In this document: positions 34,570-43,884 of the stretch, one piece after another
How the letters are laid out: every line of letters starts with the position of its first letter
Position numbering within the stretch: the stretch's first letter is position 1
Assembly (NCBI RefSeq): GCF_900141905.1
Contig: NZ_FQZF01000028.1
Span: forward strand, 1-64,000
Source of the DNA: Muricoccus roseus
Lineage (GTDB): Bacteria > Pseudomonadota > Alphaproteobacteria > Acetobacterales > Acetobacteraceae
DNA: 64,000 bases
Direction of reading: 5' to 3'
Notes under the pieces: generated by a model
Seen by the model: only the letters and a program-made list of their open reading frames with translations
What the model was told of the DNA's origin: nothing
Database searches by the model: none
Translations under genes and position numbers: made by a program

Positions 34570-35975
34570 CCGGCGATGGGCGCAAGGCGGCGCCCCTCCG
34601 TCAACCCGCCCCGTCTGGAGAGGCGGGCCCAGCGCCAGATCATGGCCAGCGCGACCCCCGCCAGGCCAATGGCCAGACCGGCCCAGATGCCGGCCGGGCC
34701 GAAGCCCAGGGGGAAGCCCAGCGCCAATGCCACCGTGTAGCCGAGCCCCCAGTAGCCGAGCGCGGCGATGAGCATGGGCGCCCGCGTGTCATGCAGCCCG
34801 CGCAACGCGCCGGCACCCACCACCTGCAGTCCGTCGCTGAGCTGGAACAGCCCAGCAAAGAGAAGAAGGGTGGTGGCGAGGGCCGCGGTCTCCGGCGCGC
34901 CGGGGGCGGCGGGGTCGAGGAAGAGACCCGCCAGGGTGCCGGGGAGGAGGAGCATCAGCGCCGCCATCGGACCCATGAAGACGGTGGAGAGGAGGATGGC
35001 GGTCCAGCCCGCGCGCCAAGCGGCGCGGGCACGGGCGGCCCCGATGGCCAGGCCCACCCGCGCCGTGGCGGCCTGGGCGAGACCGAGCGGCACGGCGAAG
35101 GTGATGCTGGCGATCTGCAGCGCGATGGCATGGGCCGCCACCGCCTGCGCGCCGAAGGCGCCCATGGCGAGACCCACCGCGCTGAACAGCCCGATTTCCA
35201 GCAGCATCTGGGCCGCGATGGGCATGCCCAGGCGGAGCACGCGGGCCAGGCGGGCGAGGTCGAGCCGCCAGAGGCGGCCGAAGAAGCGGTAGCGCCGCAG
35301 CCGGCGGTCCCGCACGACGAAAAGGGCGAGCGCGAGGAACATGGCGGTGTCCGCCACCGCGCCGGCGATGCCGGCGCCGCGCACGCCCAGCGCGGGGGCG
35401 CCGAGATTCCCGAAGATCAGCACCCAGCCGATCATCGCGTTCAGCGGCACGGCCATCAGGCCGATGAGGAGGGGCGGCCAGGGCCGCTCCATCGCCGCCA
35501 TCAGCCCGCGCAGGTTCAGGAAGAGCCCGAAGGGCAGGATCCCCCACAGCATGCAGCGGAGGAACTGCTCCGCCGCCTCCGCCAGGGCGGGTTCCTGGCC
35601 CAGCGCCCGCAGCACCGCGCCACCGTTCCACAGCAGCAGCATGCCCGGCACGGCGCCGAGGAGAGCCGCCCAGAACCCGGCCCGCAGGGTGCGGCGCATG
35701 GCCCGCACATGGCCGATGCGGCGCCCCCGCTCCTGCGCCAGCATGGCGGCGGCGGCGAAGGACAGCCCGAATCCCGGCGCCAGCATGGTCCAGAACAGCG
35801 TGCCGGAGAGGGTGACGGCAGCCAGGGCCTCGGTGGAGAGGTGGCCGAGATAGGCCGAATCGGTCGCCAGCAGCGCCATCTGGGAGAGGTTGGTCAGCGC
35901 CATCGGCCAGGCGAGGACGAGCATCGCCCGCGCCTCCGCCCACCAGGCGCTCCTCCCCTGCGTTCCAGCTTTCAT
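34566..35975 (-). CDS. MATE family multidrug efflux transporter
   Basis: Inner-membrane cation-coupled exporter of 469 aa with about twelve transmembrane segments in two similar halves. The N-terminal block LAWPMALTNLSQMALLATDSAYLG and the mid-protein LRLGMPIAAQMLLEIGLFSAVGLAMG are typical of the NorM/DinF group. It is followed by an overlapping thioesterase gene. It may export toxic organic cations. Confidence 0.9.
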   Translation of the reverse strand: MKAGTQGRSAWWAEARAMLVLAWPMALTNLSQMALLATDSAYLGHLSTEALAAVTLSGTLFWTMLAPGFGLSFAAAAMLAQERGRRIGHVRAMRRTLRAGFWAALLGAVPGMLLLWNGGAVLRALGQEPALAEAAEQFLRCMLWGILPFGLFLNLRGLMAAMERPWPPLLIGLMAVPLNAMIGWVLIFGNLGAPALGVRGAGIAGAVADTAMFLALALFVVRDRRLRRYRFFGRLWRLDLARLARVLRLGMPIAAQMLLEIGLFSAVGLAMGAFGAQAVAAHAIALQIASITFAVPLGLAQAATARVGLAIGAARARAAWRAGWTAILLSTVFMGPMAALMLLLPGTLAGLFLDPAAPGAPETAALATTLLLFAGLFQLSDGLQVVGAGALRGLHDTRAPMLIAALGYWGLGYTVALALGFPLGFGPAGIWAGLAIGLAGVALAMIWRWARLSRRGGLTEGRRLAPIAG

Positions 35976-36211
35976 GGACGGACCGTAACAGCTGCGGGGC
36001 CCGGGCAGTCATGCGGGCTGGCGCGGGTCACGGTTCCACTCCGCGCGGGGCTCGCCGCGCATTGCGCGGCGGAAACAACGGCAGGGATGACCAACAAATG
36101 TGCCGCCGTGGCGTTGCCCAGGGATGACGCGGCCGTTAGGTCCGCCCGCTCCACCGCCCGGCCCTGGTTCCTGACCAGCCTCGCCGGGTGATGCCATTGG
36201 AAGTGGAACCC

Positions 36212-38200
36212 ATGCCCGACACGACGCCCGCCGCACCCAGCCCGCAGTCCAACAGGCCCCTGGGCCCGGTCTTCATCATCTCGGCCACGCTGATCGCCGC
36301 CATCGCACTCTGCGGCGTCATCGCGCCCGAAGCGGTCGGGCGGGTCTTCAACACGGCCCAGGGCTGGATCCTCAGCCGGCTGGGGTGGTTCTATCTCCTC
36401 TCCGTCGCGGGCTTCGTGTTCTTCGTGCTGTATCTGGCCCTGAGCAGCCACGGCACGGTGCGGCTCGGCCCCAATCATTCGGAACCCGATTTCAGCTATG
36501 GCTCATGGTTCGCCATGCTGTTCAGCGCCGGCATGGGGATCGGCCTTGTCTTCTTCGGCGTCGCCGAACCGGTGACGCATTTCACCAAGCCGCCCGTTGG
36601 CGACGCGGCCACGGTGGAAGCGGCGCGCGAGGCGATGCGCATCACCTTCTTCCACTGGGGCATCCATGCCTGGGCCATCTATGCCGTGGTCGGCCTTTCA
36701 CTGGCCTATTTCGGCTTCCGGCACGGCCTTCCACTGACGATTCGCTCGGCGCTCTACCCGCTGATCGGGGAGAGGATCCATGGCCCGATCGGACAGGCCA
36801 TCGACATCTTCGCGGTGCTGGGCACGGTATTCGGCGTCGCCACCTCGCTGGGCCTGGGCGTGCTGCAGATCAATGCGGGCCTCAGCCATCTCACCGGCCT
36901 GCCCAGCAGCACCCTCGTGCAGATCGCCCTCATCGCCGCGATCACCGGCATGGCCACTATTTCGGTGGTGATGGGGCTGGATGCGGGCATCCGGCGGATC
37001 AGCGAGTTCAACATGGTGGTGGCGGTGGTCCTGCTGATCTTCGTGGCGGTGGTGGGCCCGACCGTGTTCCTGCTGCAGGCCCTGGTGCAGAACATCGGCG
37101 GCTATATCGACCACTTCTTCGAACGCAGCTTCATGCTCTACGCCTACGAGCCGAATGACTGGATCGCCGGCTGGACGCTCTTCTACTGGGCCTGGTGGAT
37201 CTCCTGGTCGCCCTTCGTCGGCATGTTCATCGCGCGCATCTCGCGCGGGCGCACGATCCGCGAATTCGTCCTCGGCGTGCTGTTCGTCCCCACGGGCTTC
37301 ACCTTCATCTGGATGACGGTGTTCGGGAACACCGCCATCTCCCTCCAGCTTTCCGGCGCCACCACGGCGGTTTCGGAGGCGGTGGCGACCAGCGTGCCGC
37401 TGGCCCTCTTCGCCTTCCTGGAGCAGTTCCCCTTCGCCACCCTGTCCTCGGCGCTGGCGACGCTGCTGGTGGTGACCTTCTTCATCACCTCCGCCGATTC
37501 CGCGGCCCTGGTCATCGACACGATCACCGCCGGCGGCGCGGAGGATGCGCCGGTCTGGCGGCGCGTGTTCTGGGCGCTGATCTCCGGCCTGATCGCGGCG
37601 GTGCTGCTCTCGGCGGGCGGGTTGCAGAGCCTGCAGACGGCCACGATCGCGAGCGCCCTGCCCTTCACCTTCGTGATGCTGGTGATCTGCTACGGGCTGC
37701 TGAAGGCGTTGCGGACCGAGGCGCTGCGGCGGAGCATCCAGTACGCCTCCCCCGCGCGGATCGCGCCGGAGCAGGGCTGGCAGCGCCAGCTGCACGGCAT
37801 CCTGCACCACCCCTCGCATGCGGAGGTGCTGCGCTACCTGGCCGAGGTGGCCACCCCCGCGCTGGAAGCGGTGTGCGAGGAGCTGCGGCGACGCGGAGTG
37901 GACACCGCGATGCGGCGGGAGGAGGAGCGGGTCGGCCTCGCCGCCATGGCCGGTACGGCCGACGAGTTCCGCTACGGGCTCCGGGCCCGCGGCTATGCTC
38001 TGCCGAGCTTCGCCTATTTTGAGCGTGGCACCCATGCGACGGCCCGGGACCGCTACTTCAGGGCGGAGGTGTTCCTGAGCGAGGGTGGCCAGGATTACGA
38101 CATGATGGGCCAGCCGCGCGAGGCGCTGATCGCCGACGTGCTGGCCCAGTATGAGCGGCACATCGCCTATCGCCAAGCGGCCGGGCGCGTGGGGGTGTGA
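36212..38200 (+). CDS. BCCT family transporter, BetT-like
   Basis: Sodium- or proton-coupled uptake of choline, betaine or carnitine-type substrates; 662 aa with twelve transmembrane segments. Diagnostic blocks are GLVFFGVAEPVTHF and YWAWWISWSPFVGMFIARISRGRTIREF, which includes the Trp-rich substrate box of helix 8. A ~150-residue cytoplasmic C-terminal tail makes it BetT-length rather than BetP-length; such tails sense osmolarity in E. coli BetT. I chose the ATG at 36212 because GGAAGTGGAA precedes it; GTG/ATG at 36188/36191 are upstream. No betA or betB nearby. Confidence 0.9.
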   Translation: MPDTTPAAPSPQSNRPLGPVFIISATLIAAIALCGVIAPEAVGRVFNTAQGWILSRLGWFYLLSVAGFVFFVLYLALSSHGTVRLGPNHSEPDFSYGSWFAMLFSAGMGIGLVFFGVAEPVTHFTKPPVGDAATVEAAREAMRITFFHWGIHAWAIYAVVGLSLAYFGFRHGLPLTIRSALYPLIGERIHGPIGQAIDIFAVLGTVFGVATSLGLGVLQINAGLSHLTGLPSSTLVQIALIAAITGMATISVVMGLDAGIRRISEFNMVVAVVLLIFVAVVGPTVFLLQALVQNIGGYIDHFFERSFMLYAYEPNDWIAGWTLFYWAWWISWSPFVGMFIARISRGRTIREFVLGVLFVPTGFTFIWMTVFGNTAISLQLSGATTAVSEAVATSVPLALFAFLEQFPFATLSSALATLLVVTFFITSADSAALVIDTITAGGAEDAPVWRRVFWALISGLIAAVLLSAGGLQSLQTATIASALPFTFVMLVICYGLLKALRTEALRRSIQYASPARIAPEQGWQRQLHGILHHPSHAEVLRYLAEVATPALEAVCEELRRRGVDTAMRREEERVGLAAMAGTADEFRYGLRARGYALPSFAYFERGTHATARDRYFRAEVFLSEGGQDYDMMGQPREALIADVLAQYERHIAYRQAAGRVGV

Positions 38201-39483
38201 GCGGCGGGCAGGCCGCGGCGCCGGGGCAGGGCAGCCTGCGCCCCGTGGCCGCCCTGCTGGCCGGGGCGGCGCTGGTGATGATGGGCAATGGCCCGCTGGC
38301 CACCCTCGTCAGCCTCCGGCTGGATTCCCTGGGCGCGGGGCGGATCGCCACCGGCCTGGTCATGGCCGCCTATTTCGCCGGCCTCACCCTGGGCTCGCTC
38401 TTCGCCTACCGGGTGGTCGTGCGGGCCGGGCATATCCGCGCCTTTGGCGCCTTCGCCTCCGTCACCTCGGCCTTGGCCCTCGCCTATCCCCTCATCGGGG
38501 ATCCGCTGCCCTGGGCGGCGCTGCGCCTGGCCGAGGGCTTCTGCATGGCGGGAATCTTCATCTGCGTGGAGAGCTGGCTGAACGACCACGCCACCCCCGC
38601 TACCCGGGGCAAGATCCTCGCCCTCTACATGATCTGCCTCTATTCCGGCCAGGCGGTCGGGCAGTTCCTGCTGGGGCTGGACGAAGGCCCGGGGCAGCCC
38701 CGCGTCTTCATGCTCGTCTCCGTCCTCGTCTCGCTCGCCGTGCTGCCGGTGGCGCTGACGCGGCAGGCGCCGCCGCCCCTGCCGGATGTCGCCTCCTTCC
38801 CGGCGCGCCGCCTCTACGCCACTTCGCCGCTGGGCCTCGCCGGGACCGTGGGCAGCGGCCTCATCCTCGGCTCCGTCTATTCGCTCGGGCCGGTTTTTGC
38901 GCGTGCCGCGGCGGGGCTGGAGGCGCAGGGCGCGGCCATGTTCATGAGCGCGGTGATCTTCGGCGGCGTGCTGCTACAATGGCCGCTGGGCCGGCTGTCG
39001 GACGCGTTCGACCGGCGCCGCGTCATCGTCGGCACGCTGGCCGCCCTGACCGGGGCGGCGGTCTGCCTTCCTCTCTTCACGAAGGGCGGGCCGGCGGCGC
39101 TCTTCGCCGCCGCCGCGCTGTTCGGCGGTTTCGCCTTCGCGCTCTATCCGCTCTGCGTGGCGCATATGAACGACCATCTCGGTCGGCACGAGCGCGTGGC
39201 CGCGAGCGGCGGGCTGGTCCTGGCCTATTCGGCCGGCGCGACGGCAGGGCCGTTGCTGGGCTCCGCGGCCATGTCCGCCCTGGGGGCGGAGGGGCTGTTC
39301 GTCCATGTGGCCTGCGTGGCGGGGCTGGTTCTGACCTTCGCCCTCTGGCGCATGCGCGCCCGCGCACCGCTCCCGGCAAGCCGCCAGGGGCCGTTCCAGC
39401 CCGTCCCGGGCACCACCCCCGTGGCCGCGCCGCTCAACCCTCGGGCATCCCCGCGGGAGGCACAGGCGGCCGGGAAAGCGTGA
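38197..39483 (+). CDS. MFS transporter (YcaD-like)
   Basis: Twelve-helix major facilitator of 428 aa. Characteristic segments are GNGPLATLVSLRLDSLG in helix 1, SLFAYRVVVRAGHIRAFGAFA in the loop 2-3 signature, and RLSDAFDRRRVIVGTLA in the central loop. It starts with a GTG overlapping the BCCT stop (GTGTGA), so the two are probably one transcript. Substrate unknown. Confidence 0.87.
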   Translation: MSGGQAAAPGQGSLRPVAALLAGAALVMMGNGPLATLVSLRLDSLGAGRIATGLVMAAYFAGLTLGSLFAYRVVVRAGHIRAFGAFASVTSALALAYPLIGDPLPWAALRLAEGFCMAGIFICVESWLNDHATPATRGKILALYMICLYSGQAVGQFLLGLDEGPGQPRVFMLVSVLVSLAVLPVALTRQAPPPLPDVASFPARRLYATSPLGLAGTVGSGLILGSVYSLGPVFARAAAGLEAQGAAMFMSAVIFGGVLLQWPLGRLSDAFDRRRVIVGTLAALTGAAVCLPLFTKGGPAALFAAAALFGGFAFALYPLCVAHMNDHLGRHERVAASGGLVLAYSAGATAGPLLGSAAMSALGAEGLFVHVACVAGLVLTFALWRMRARAPLPASRQGPFQPVPGTTPVAAPLNPRASPREAQAAGKA

Positions 39484-39593
39484 CCGGCGGGGGCCGGGCT
39501 GCTTCTGGTGGCGCCTCCCCCCGGGGTGCTAACCTCGGCCCGATCAGAGTTGGCACAGCGAACCGGCTCTGGCGTCGACAGGGGAGAGCTCAC

Positions 39594-40646
39594 ATGGCCG
39601 GTCCAGGCCCCATCGCCCGCCGAGCTATGCTCGCATCCCCCCTTCTCCTGCCGCTGGCAGCCGGGATCCGCCCCGCCGCTGCCCAGCCGGCCGGCGTGGT
39701 GATGGATGAGATGCTGATCCCCGGCGCCGAGCCCGGGATGCAGATCTACCTGCGGAACAAGCGCCCGGAGGCTCAGGGCCCGGCACGGCCGGACAGGACC
39801 ATCCTCTGCGTCCATGGGGCGACCTATCCCGCGAGCACGGGCTTCGACCTGCCGCTCTCGGGCGTCTCCTGGATGGATTACATGGCCGGGCGGGGCTTCG
39901 ACGTCTGGAGCCTGGACCTGACGGGCTATGGCCGCTCCACCCGCCCACCCGCGGACCGTTCCCCGCCGCCGACACGGGGGGAGCAGGCCGTGGCCGATAT
40001 CGCGGCCGCGCTGAAGCATATCCGCGAGGCCCGGGGCGTGGCGAAGACCGGGCTGATCGGCTGGTCCTGGGGCACCACCCTTGTTTCCCGCTTCGCGGCC
40101 GACAATCCGGCGCTGGTGGACCGGCTGGTGCTCTACGCGCCGCTCTGGCTGCGGGATGCCAACAGCCGTGGCGCGGTGCCCGTGCCGGAAGGCCCCCTGC
40201 CCGCCTACCGCACCGTCACCCGCGCCCAGGCGCGGGAGCGCTGGATGGCGGGGGTGCCCGACGGCAAGCGCGCGGGCCTTATCCCGCCCGGCTGGTACGA
40301 GTACTGGGCGGACGCGACCTTCGCGACCGATCCCGAGGGGTCGCGCCAGGTGCCTTCGGTGCTCCGGGCGCCCAATGGCGTGCTGCAGGACCTGCGGGAT
40401 TACTGGGACGCCGGGAAGCCCTTCTACGATCCATCCAAGATCACGGCGCCGGCCCTGCTGGTGCTGGGCGAATGGGACAGGGACACGCCGCCCGCCATGG
40501 CCACCACCCTGTTCCCGCTCCTGGCCCAATCGCCCGGCAAGCGCCTTGTGATGCTGGCCGAGGGCACGCATTCCATCATGCTGGAGCGGAACCGGGGCGC
40601 GCTGTTCCAGGCCGTGCAGGTCTTCCTGGAGGAGAGCTTCGCCTGA
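39594..40646 (+). CDS. Secreted alpha/beta hydrolase
   Basis: Predicted periplasmic serine hydrolase of 350 aa. The N-terminus carries a signal peptide with twin Arg (IARRAMLASPLLLPLAAG, cleavage near PAAAQ). The fold shows the oxyanion segment CVHGATYPAST, a nucleophile elbow GWSWGTTLV (Ser in G-x-S-x-G), the acid residue in LGEWDRDTP and the catalytic His in GTHSIM. GGGGAGAG precedes the ATG. It may form an operon with the downstream FAH protein, 42 bases away. Confidence 0.87.
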   Translation: MAGPGPIARRAMLASPLLLPLAAGIRPAAAQPAGVVMDEMLIPGAEPGMQIYLRNKRPEAQGPARPDRTILCVHGATYPASTGFDLPLSGVSWMDYMAGRGFDVWSLDLTGYGRSTRPPADRSPPPTRGEQAVADIAAALKHIREARGVAKTGLIGWSWGTTLVSRFAADNPALVDRLVLYAPLWLRDANSRGAVPVPEGPLPAYRTVTRAQARERWMAGVPDGKRAGLIPPGWYEYWADATFATDPEGSRQVPSVLRAPNGVLQDLRDYWDAGKPFYDPSKITAPALLVLGEWDRDTPPAMATTLFPLLAQSPGKRLVMLAEGTHSIMLERNRGALFQAVQVFLEESFA

Positions 40647-40688
40647 GGGCGGAGCCATCGGGCACCCACGAGAACGATTGGATACAGG

Positions 40689-41531
40689 ATGAAGCTGCTG
40701 CGACACGGCGCGCCCGGCGCCGAGAAGCCTGGGTTGCTCGATGCCGATGGCGTGATCCGCGACCTCTCCGGCGTAATCCCCGATCTGGCGGGCGAGGCGC
40801 TGTCGCCGGACGGGCTCGCGAAGCTGGCCGCGCTGGACCCGGACGGGCTGCCGATGGTCTCGGCCGCCACGCGGCTGGGGCCGCCGGTGGCGGGCACGCG
40901 GAACTTCGTCGCCATCGGGCTGAACTATGCCGACCACGCGGCGGAGAGCGGCGCCGCGGTGCCGAAAGAGCCGATCGTCTTCCTGAAGTCGCTGAACGCC
41001 CTGGCCGGGCCGGATGACGATGTCGCCATTCCGCCGGATAGCCGGAAGACGGACTGGGAGGTGGAGCTCGCGATCATCATCGGCACGCAGGCCAAGCGCG
41101 TCTCGCCGGAGGCGGCGCTGGAGCATGTGGCGGGCTATGCCATCTGCAACGACGTGTCTGAGCGCGAGTGGCAGATGGAGCGCGGCGGGCTCTGGGATAA
41201 GGGCAAGAGCGCCGATGGCTTCGGCCCGGTCGGCCCCTGGCTCGTCACCTCGGACGAGGTTCCCGATCCGCAGGATCTGGCCATGTGGCTTGAGGTGGAT
41301 GGCCGGAGGATGCAGGACGGGTCGACGCGCACGATGATCTTCGACGTGCGCACGATCGTCTCCTACGTCAGCAACTTCATCACCCTGCACCCCGGCGACA
41401 TCATCACCACCGGCACGCCGCCCGGCGTGGGCATGGGAATGAAGCCGCCGGTCTACCTCAAGCCGGGCCAGGTGATGCGGCTGGGCATCGAGGGGCTGGG
41501 CGTGCAGCGGCAGAAGACCGTGGCGGGGTGA
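40689..41531 (+). CDS. Fumarylacetoacetate hydrolase family protein
   Basis: Metal-dependent hydrolase or decarboxylase of 280 aa that acts on 2-keto-type acids in aromatic or sugar-acid breakdown. The metal ligands are in DWEVELAIIIG (two Glu) and CNDVSEREWQ (Asp). GPVGPWLVTSDEVPDPQDL and GDIITTGTPPGVG are strong family signatures. The N-terminal ~65-residue lid resembles ureidoglycolate lyase and 2-hydroxyhepta-2,4-diene-1,7-dioate isomerase types. A ribosome-binding site CAGG lies just upstream. Confidence 0.9.
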   Translation: MKLLRHGAPGAEKPGLLDADGVIRDLSGVIPDLAGEALSPDGLAKLAALDPDGLPMVSAATRLGPPVAGTRNFVAIGLNYADHAAESGAAVPKEPIVFLKSLNALAGPDDDVAIPPDSRKTDWEVELAIIIGTQAKRVSPEAALEHVAGYAICNDVSEREWQMERGGLWDKGKSADGFGPVGPWLVTSDEVPDPQDLAMWLEVDGRRMQDGSTRTMIFDVRTIVSYVSNFITLHPGDIITTGTPPGVGMGMKPPVYLKPGQVMRLGIEGLGVQRQKTVAG

Positions 41532-41568
41532 AGCCTACCCCATCCCTCTGGGCGCGGTGCGGGCTTTG

Positions 41569-41833
41569 TTCTGATCTGTTGGTTCGTCCCGGGGAGAGGA
41601 AGAAGGAATTCTTCCTCTCCCAGGACCCGTCGAAGGCAGTGCCTTCGACCCATCATCTTTTTCTAGAAGTTAGGAAGCACTGGGCTGATGGTGCGCCTGA
41701 GCTCTGGGACCTCAGGCGACTGCAAGGGTAGGAAAAGCCCTCTCAACAGAGACCCCACCGATCCGGGGTATCCACGGCAGTCAGACGGGGTTCCAAGGGC
41801 CTCAGGCCCTTGGCGGGTGAGGGCGGAGCCCTC
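41569..41833 (-). repeat. Long intergenic repeat, copy C (inverted)
   Basis: This occupies most of the 326-base gap between the FAH gene (plus) and the hpxZ-like gene (minus). It is inverted relative to copies A and B. Hairpins in order on the plus strand: H5 with stem GGGAGAGGAAGAA, loop GGAA (41592-41621); H4 stem GTCGAAGGC, loop AGT (41629-41649); H3 weakened to a 7-bp GCCTGAG-type stem (around 41694-41718); H2 perfect (41793-41813); H1 GAGGGC (41819-41833). H5 begins 60 bases after the FAH stop. Confidence 0.85.
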
Positions 41834-41857
41834 GACAGGACGCCCCGCCGCCTCTGC

Positions 41858-42241
41858 TTACTCCTCGGCCACTACGCTCACATGCGCCGCGACGACGCGC
41901 CATCCCTCGGGGAAGCGCACCCAGCTCTGGCTCTGGCGTCCTACCTTCCCCGGCGCGTTCTCTCGCCGGAACAGCGTGTTCGCCACGGCGAAGTCCCGGC
42001 CGAAGGTGGTGATGACCGTGCGCTCGGTGCTGCGCATCAGCCCCACCGAGGGGCGGGCGCGGCGGAAGGCGCGGATGTCGTCCATGCCGTAGAGGTTCTC
42101 GGTGGCGCCGTAGCGGATGGTTTCCGGCGCGTCCCGGAACAGCTCCTCCAGCACCGGGACGTCGTTGGTCACCAGCGCCTGCTCGTAGCGGGCGAAGGCG
42201 GCCTCGACCTCGGCGCGGATCTCGGGGATGTCGATCTCCAA
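41858..42241 (-). CDS. HpxZ-like / NTF2-fold protein (DUF3225)
   Basis: Small 127-aa protein of the NTF2/SnoaL-type fold. FARYEQALVTNDVPVLEELF, IRYGATENLYGMDDIRAFR and SWVRFPEGWRVVAAHVS match the family called HpxZ in oxalurate catabolism of Klebsiella, with AtzH-like relatives. No other hpx genes are nearby, so a link to purine degradation is unproven. The start is TTG at 42241 with GAGAGG 9 bases upstream. It lies 13 bases after the SDR stop and should share its transcript. Confidence 0.7.
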   Translation of the reverse strand: MEIDIPEIRAEVEAAFARYEQALVTNDVPVLEELFRDAPETIRYGATENLYGMDDIRAFRRARPSVGLMRSTERTVITTFGRDFAVANTLFRRENAPGKVGRQSQSWVRFPEGWRVVAAHVSVVAEE

Positions 42242-42254
42242 GCGGGCTTTCCTC

Positions 42255-43211
42255 TCAGCGTCTGCGGGCGAGCCAGAAGCCGATGATTCCCGCGGCGGCC
42301 AGCCAGGCCTTGGCGGGAATCCGGATGGCCGCCTCGTTCCGGAAGCCGCCATAGACGCCATGATCCGCGGGCGCCGTGAAGAGGTTGCCGTCGGTCGGCG
42401 CGGCCTTGGGCGCGCTGGCCAGGCCTTTCCGCATCATCTTGCCGGCCACCCAGCGTGTCGGCGCCGGCGCGAGGGTGGCGACCAGCCGCATGGCCTGGGC
42501 GGACCAGCCCACGGGCGCCGCAGCCCGGGGATGACGGATGAGGGATGCCATCGTCTCCGCCACCTCGAAGGGCGAGGAGATAGGGCCACCGGCGCCGATA
42601 CGGTGGCCGCTGTGGTTCGCGGCATGGCGCAGGCCGGGCGTGTCCACGATGGCCGGGTACACGTCGCAGACATGGATGCCGGGCCAGTCCTGCAGCTCTG
42701 CGCGCAGGGATTCCGTGAAGCCGCGCAGCCCGGCCTTGGAGGCGGCATAGGAGGCGGCGAAAGGCGTGGGCACCCAGGAGCCGATGGAGAGGGTGTTGAT
42801 CAGCACCCCGTGCCTCTGGCGCTTGAAGATGGGCAGCACGGCATACGCGCCGTTCACCTGGCCCAGCAGGTTGATGCGGACCGTCTGGGTGTGGGATTCG
42901 ATCGGGACTTCGTCGAAGACGCCCACCGCGCCGACGCCGGCATTGTTGATCCAGACGTCGATGCGGCCGAAGCGCGCGCGGGCCGCCTCGGCGAGGGCCT
43001 TCACGGCTTGGGCGTCGGTGACGTCGGTGGGGACGGCGACGGCCTCCGCGCCCAGGCGCTCGCATTCCTGGCGAACGGTCTCGAGCGTATCGGCCCGGCG
43101 GGAGGCGAGGACGAGATGGGCCCCCTCCCGCGCCAGGCGTTGGGCGGTGGCCCGGCCGATCCCGCTGGAGGCACCTGCGATGACGACGACCGCGCCTTGG
43201 ATGCGGGGCAT
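42255..43211 (-). CDS. SDR family oxidoreductase with C-terminal membrane tail
   Basis: Short-chain dehydrogenase of 318 aa. The canonical motifs VVVIAGASSGIGRATAQRLA, NNAGVGAVG, the catalytic Ser and YAASK (Tyr and Lys) are all present. The last ~20 residues (KAWLAAAGIIGFWLARRR) form a hydrophobic segment ending in basic residues, probably a tail anchor. The ATG at 43211 has AGGAGA 8 bases upstream. It is first in a two-gene operon with the hpxZ-like gene. Confidence 0.87.
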   Translation of the reverse strand: MPRIQGAVVVIAGASSGIGRATAQRLAREGAHLVLASRRADTLETVRQECERLGAEAVAVPTDVTDAQAVKALAEAARARFGRIDVWINNAGVGAVGVFDEVPIESHTQTVRINLLGQVNGAYAVLPIFKRQRHGVLINTLSIGSWVPTPFAASYAASKAGLRGFTESLRAELQDWPGIHVCDVYPAIVDTPGLRHAANHSGHRIGAGGPISSPFEVAETMASLIRHPRAAAPVGWSAQAMRLVATLAPAPTRWVAGKMMRKGLASAPKAAPTDGNLFTAPADHGVYGGFRNEAAIRIPAKAWLAAAGIIGFWLARRR

Positions 43212-43372
43212 GGGGCTAATCTCCTGCTGATGTGACCGGGACGCCATGGCGAAGGGGAATAACCGGGCAGCGGGTCATGGGTTCCCCTCCGGTGACTTGA
43301 CGCCCTCTGGAGCGTTCACACCGTTCCCCAGAGGCGCCGCGGACAGGCCGTTGCGAGATTCGGAACGAGAGC

Positions 43373-43804
43373 ATGCTCAGCCAGCCATTCGGACAGGCCC
43401 TGGCCGATGAGGATGGTCAGTTCACGCAGGTGAACCGGGTGTTCTGCGAGTTGCTGGGCTATGAAATGAGCGCCCTGCTGCAGCGTACGATTCATGACAT
43501 CACCCATCCCGATGACTGGCCCGGGAACAGCCACAAGCTGGAGAGGCTGCGCGCGGAGGACGAGCCCTTCACCATCGTGAAGCGCCATGTCCGCTCCGAC
43601 GGCGCCGTGGTCTGGGTGCAGAACTACGTTTCCATGCTGCGGGACCGGAACGGACGGGCGACGATTTCCGCGCTGATCCGCCCCGTGCTGCCCGCGGTGG
43701 GGGAAGCGCAGCGCTGGGGCGGGGAGAAGCCGGCGCCGCTGGCGCAGACGGAGCTGGAGGCCCTGTTACGGCCGATACTGCGGCCGGGCGAAGCGCTGCA
43801 TTAG
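43373..43804 (+). CDS. Stand-alone PAS-domain protein
   Basis: A 143-aa protein consisting of one PAS fold: ADEDGQFTQVNRVFCELLGYEMSALLQRTIHDITHPDDW is followed by the PAC-type tail HVRSDGAVVWVQNYVSMLRDRNG. No kinase, GGDEF, HTH or chemotaxis output is attached, and the ~40-residue C-terminal extension is Pro/Leu-rich. It stands alone between a divergent SDR gene and another SDR. It could be a small sensor acting through a partner; nothing in the context names one. Confidence 0.75.
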   Translation: MLSQPFGQALADEDGQFTQVNRVFCELLGYEMSALLQRTIHDITHPDDWPGNSHKLERLRAEDEPFTIVKRHVRSDGAVVWVQNYVSMLRDRNGRATISALIRPVLPAVGEAQRWGGEKPAPLAQTELEALLRPILRPGEALH

Positions 43805-43828
43805 CGGCGCCGTTTCCCCCGGCGCCGA

Positions 43829-43857
43829 TTGACACCCCGCCATGCAGCGGGAAGGTT
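43829..43857 (+). promoter_or_regulatory. Candidate promoter of the SDR-hydrolase pair
   Basis: TTGACA (43829-43834), 17 bases, then AAGGTT (43852-43857). The spacer contains an inverted repeat CCCGC-CATGCA-GCGGG, which could be an operator. It lies 28 bases before the SDR ATG. Confidence 0.35.
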
Positions 43858-43884
43858 GCCGGCGAGAAAACGAAGGGGGAAACG

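Noticed and set aside
38151-39593. Upstream half of an 831-aa plus-strand open frame ending at 40646
   Set aside because: Only the part from 39594 encodes a recognisable protein (signal peptide plus hydrolase). The earlier part is the wrong frame of the MFS gene.
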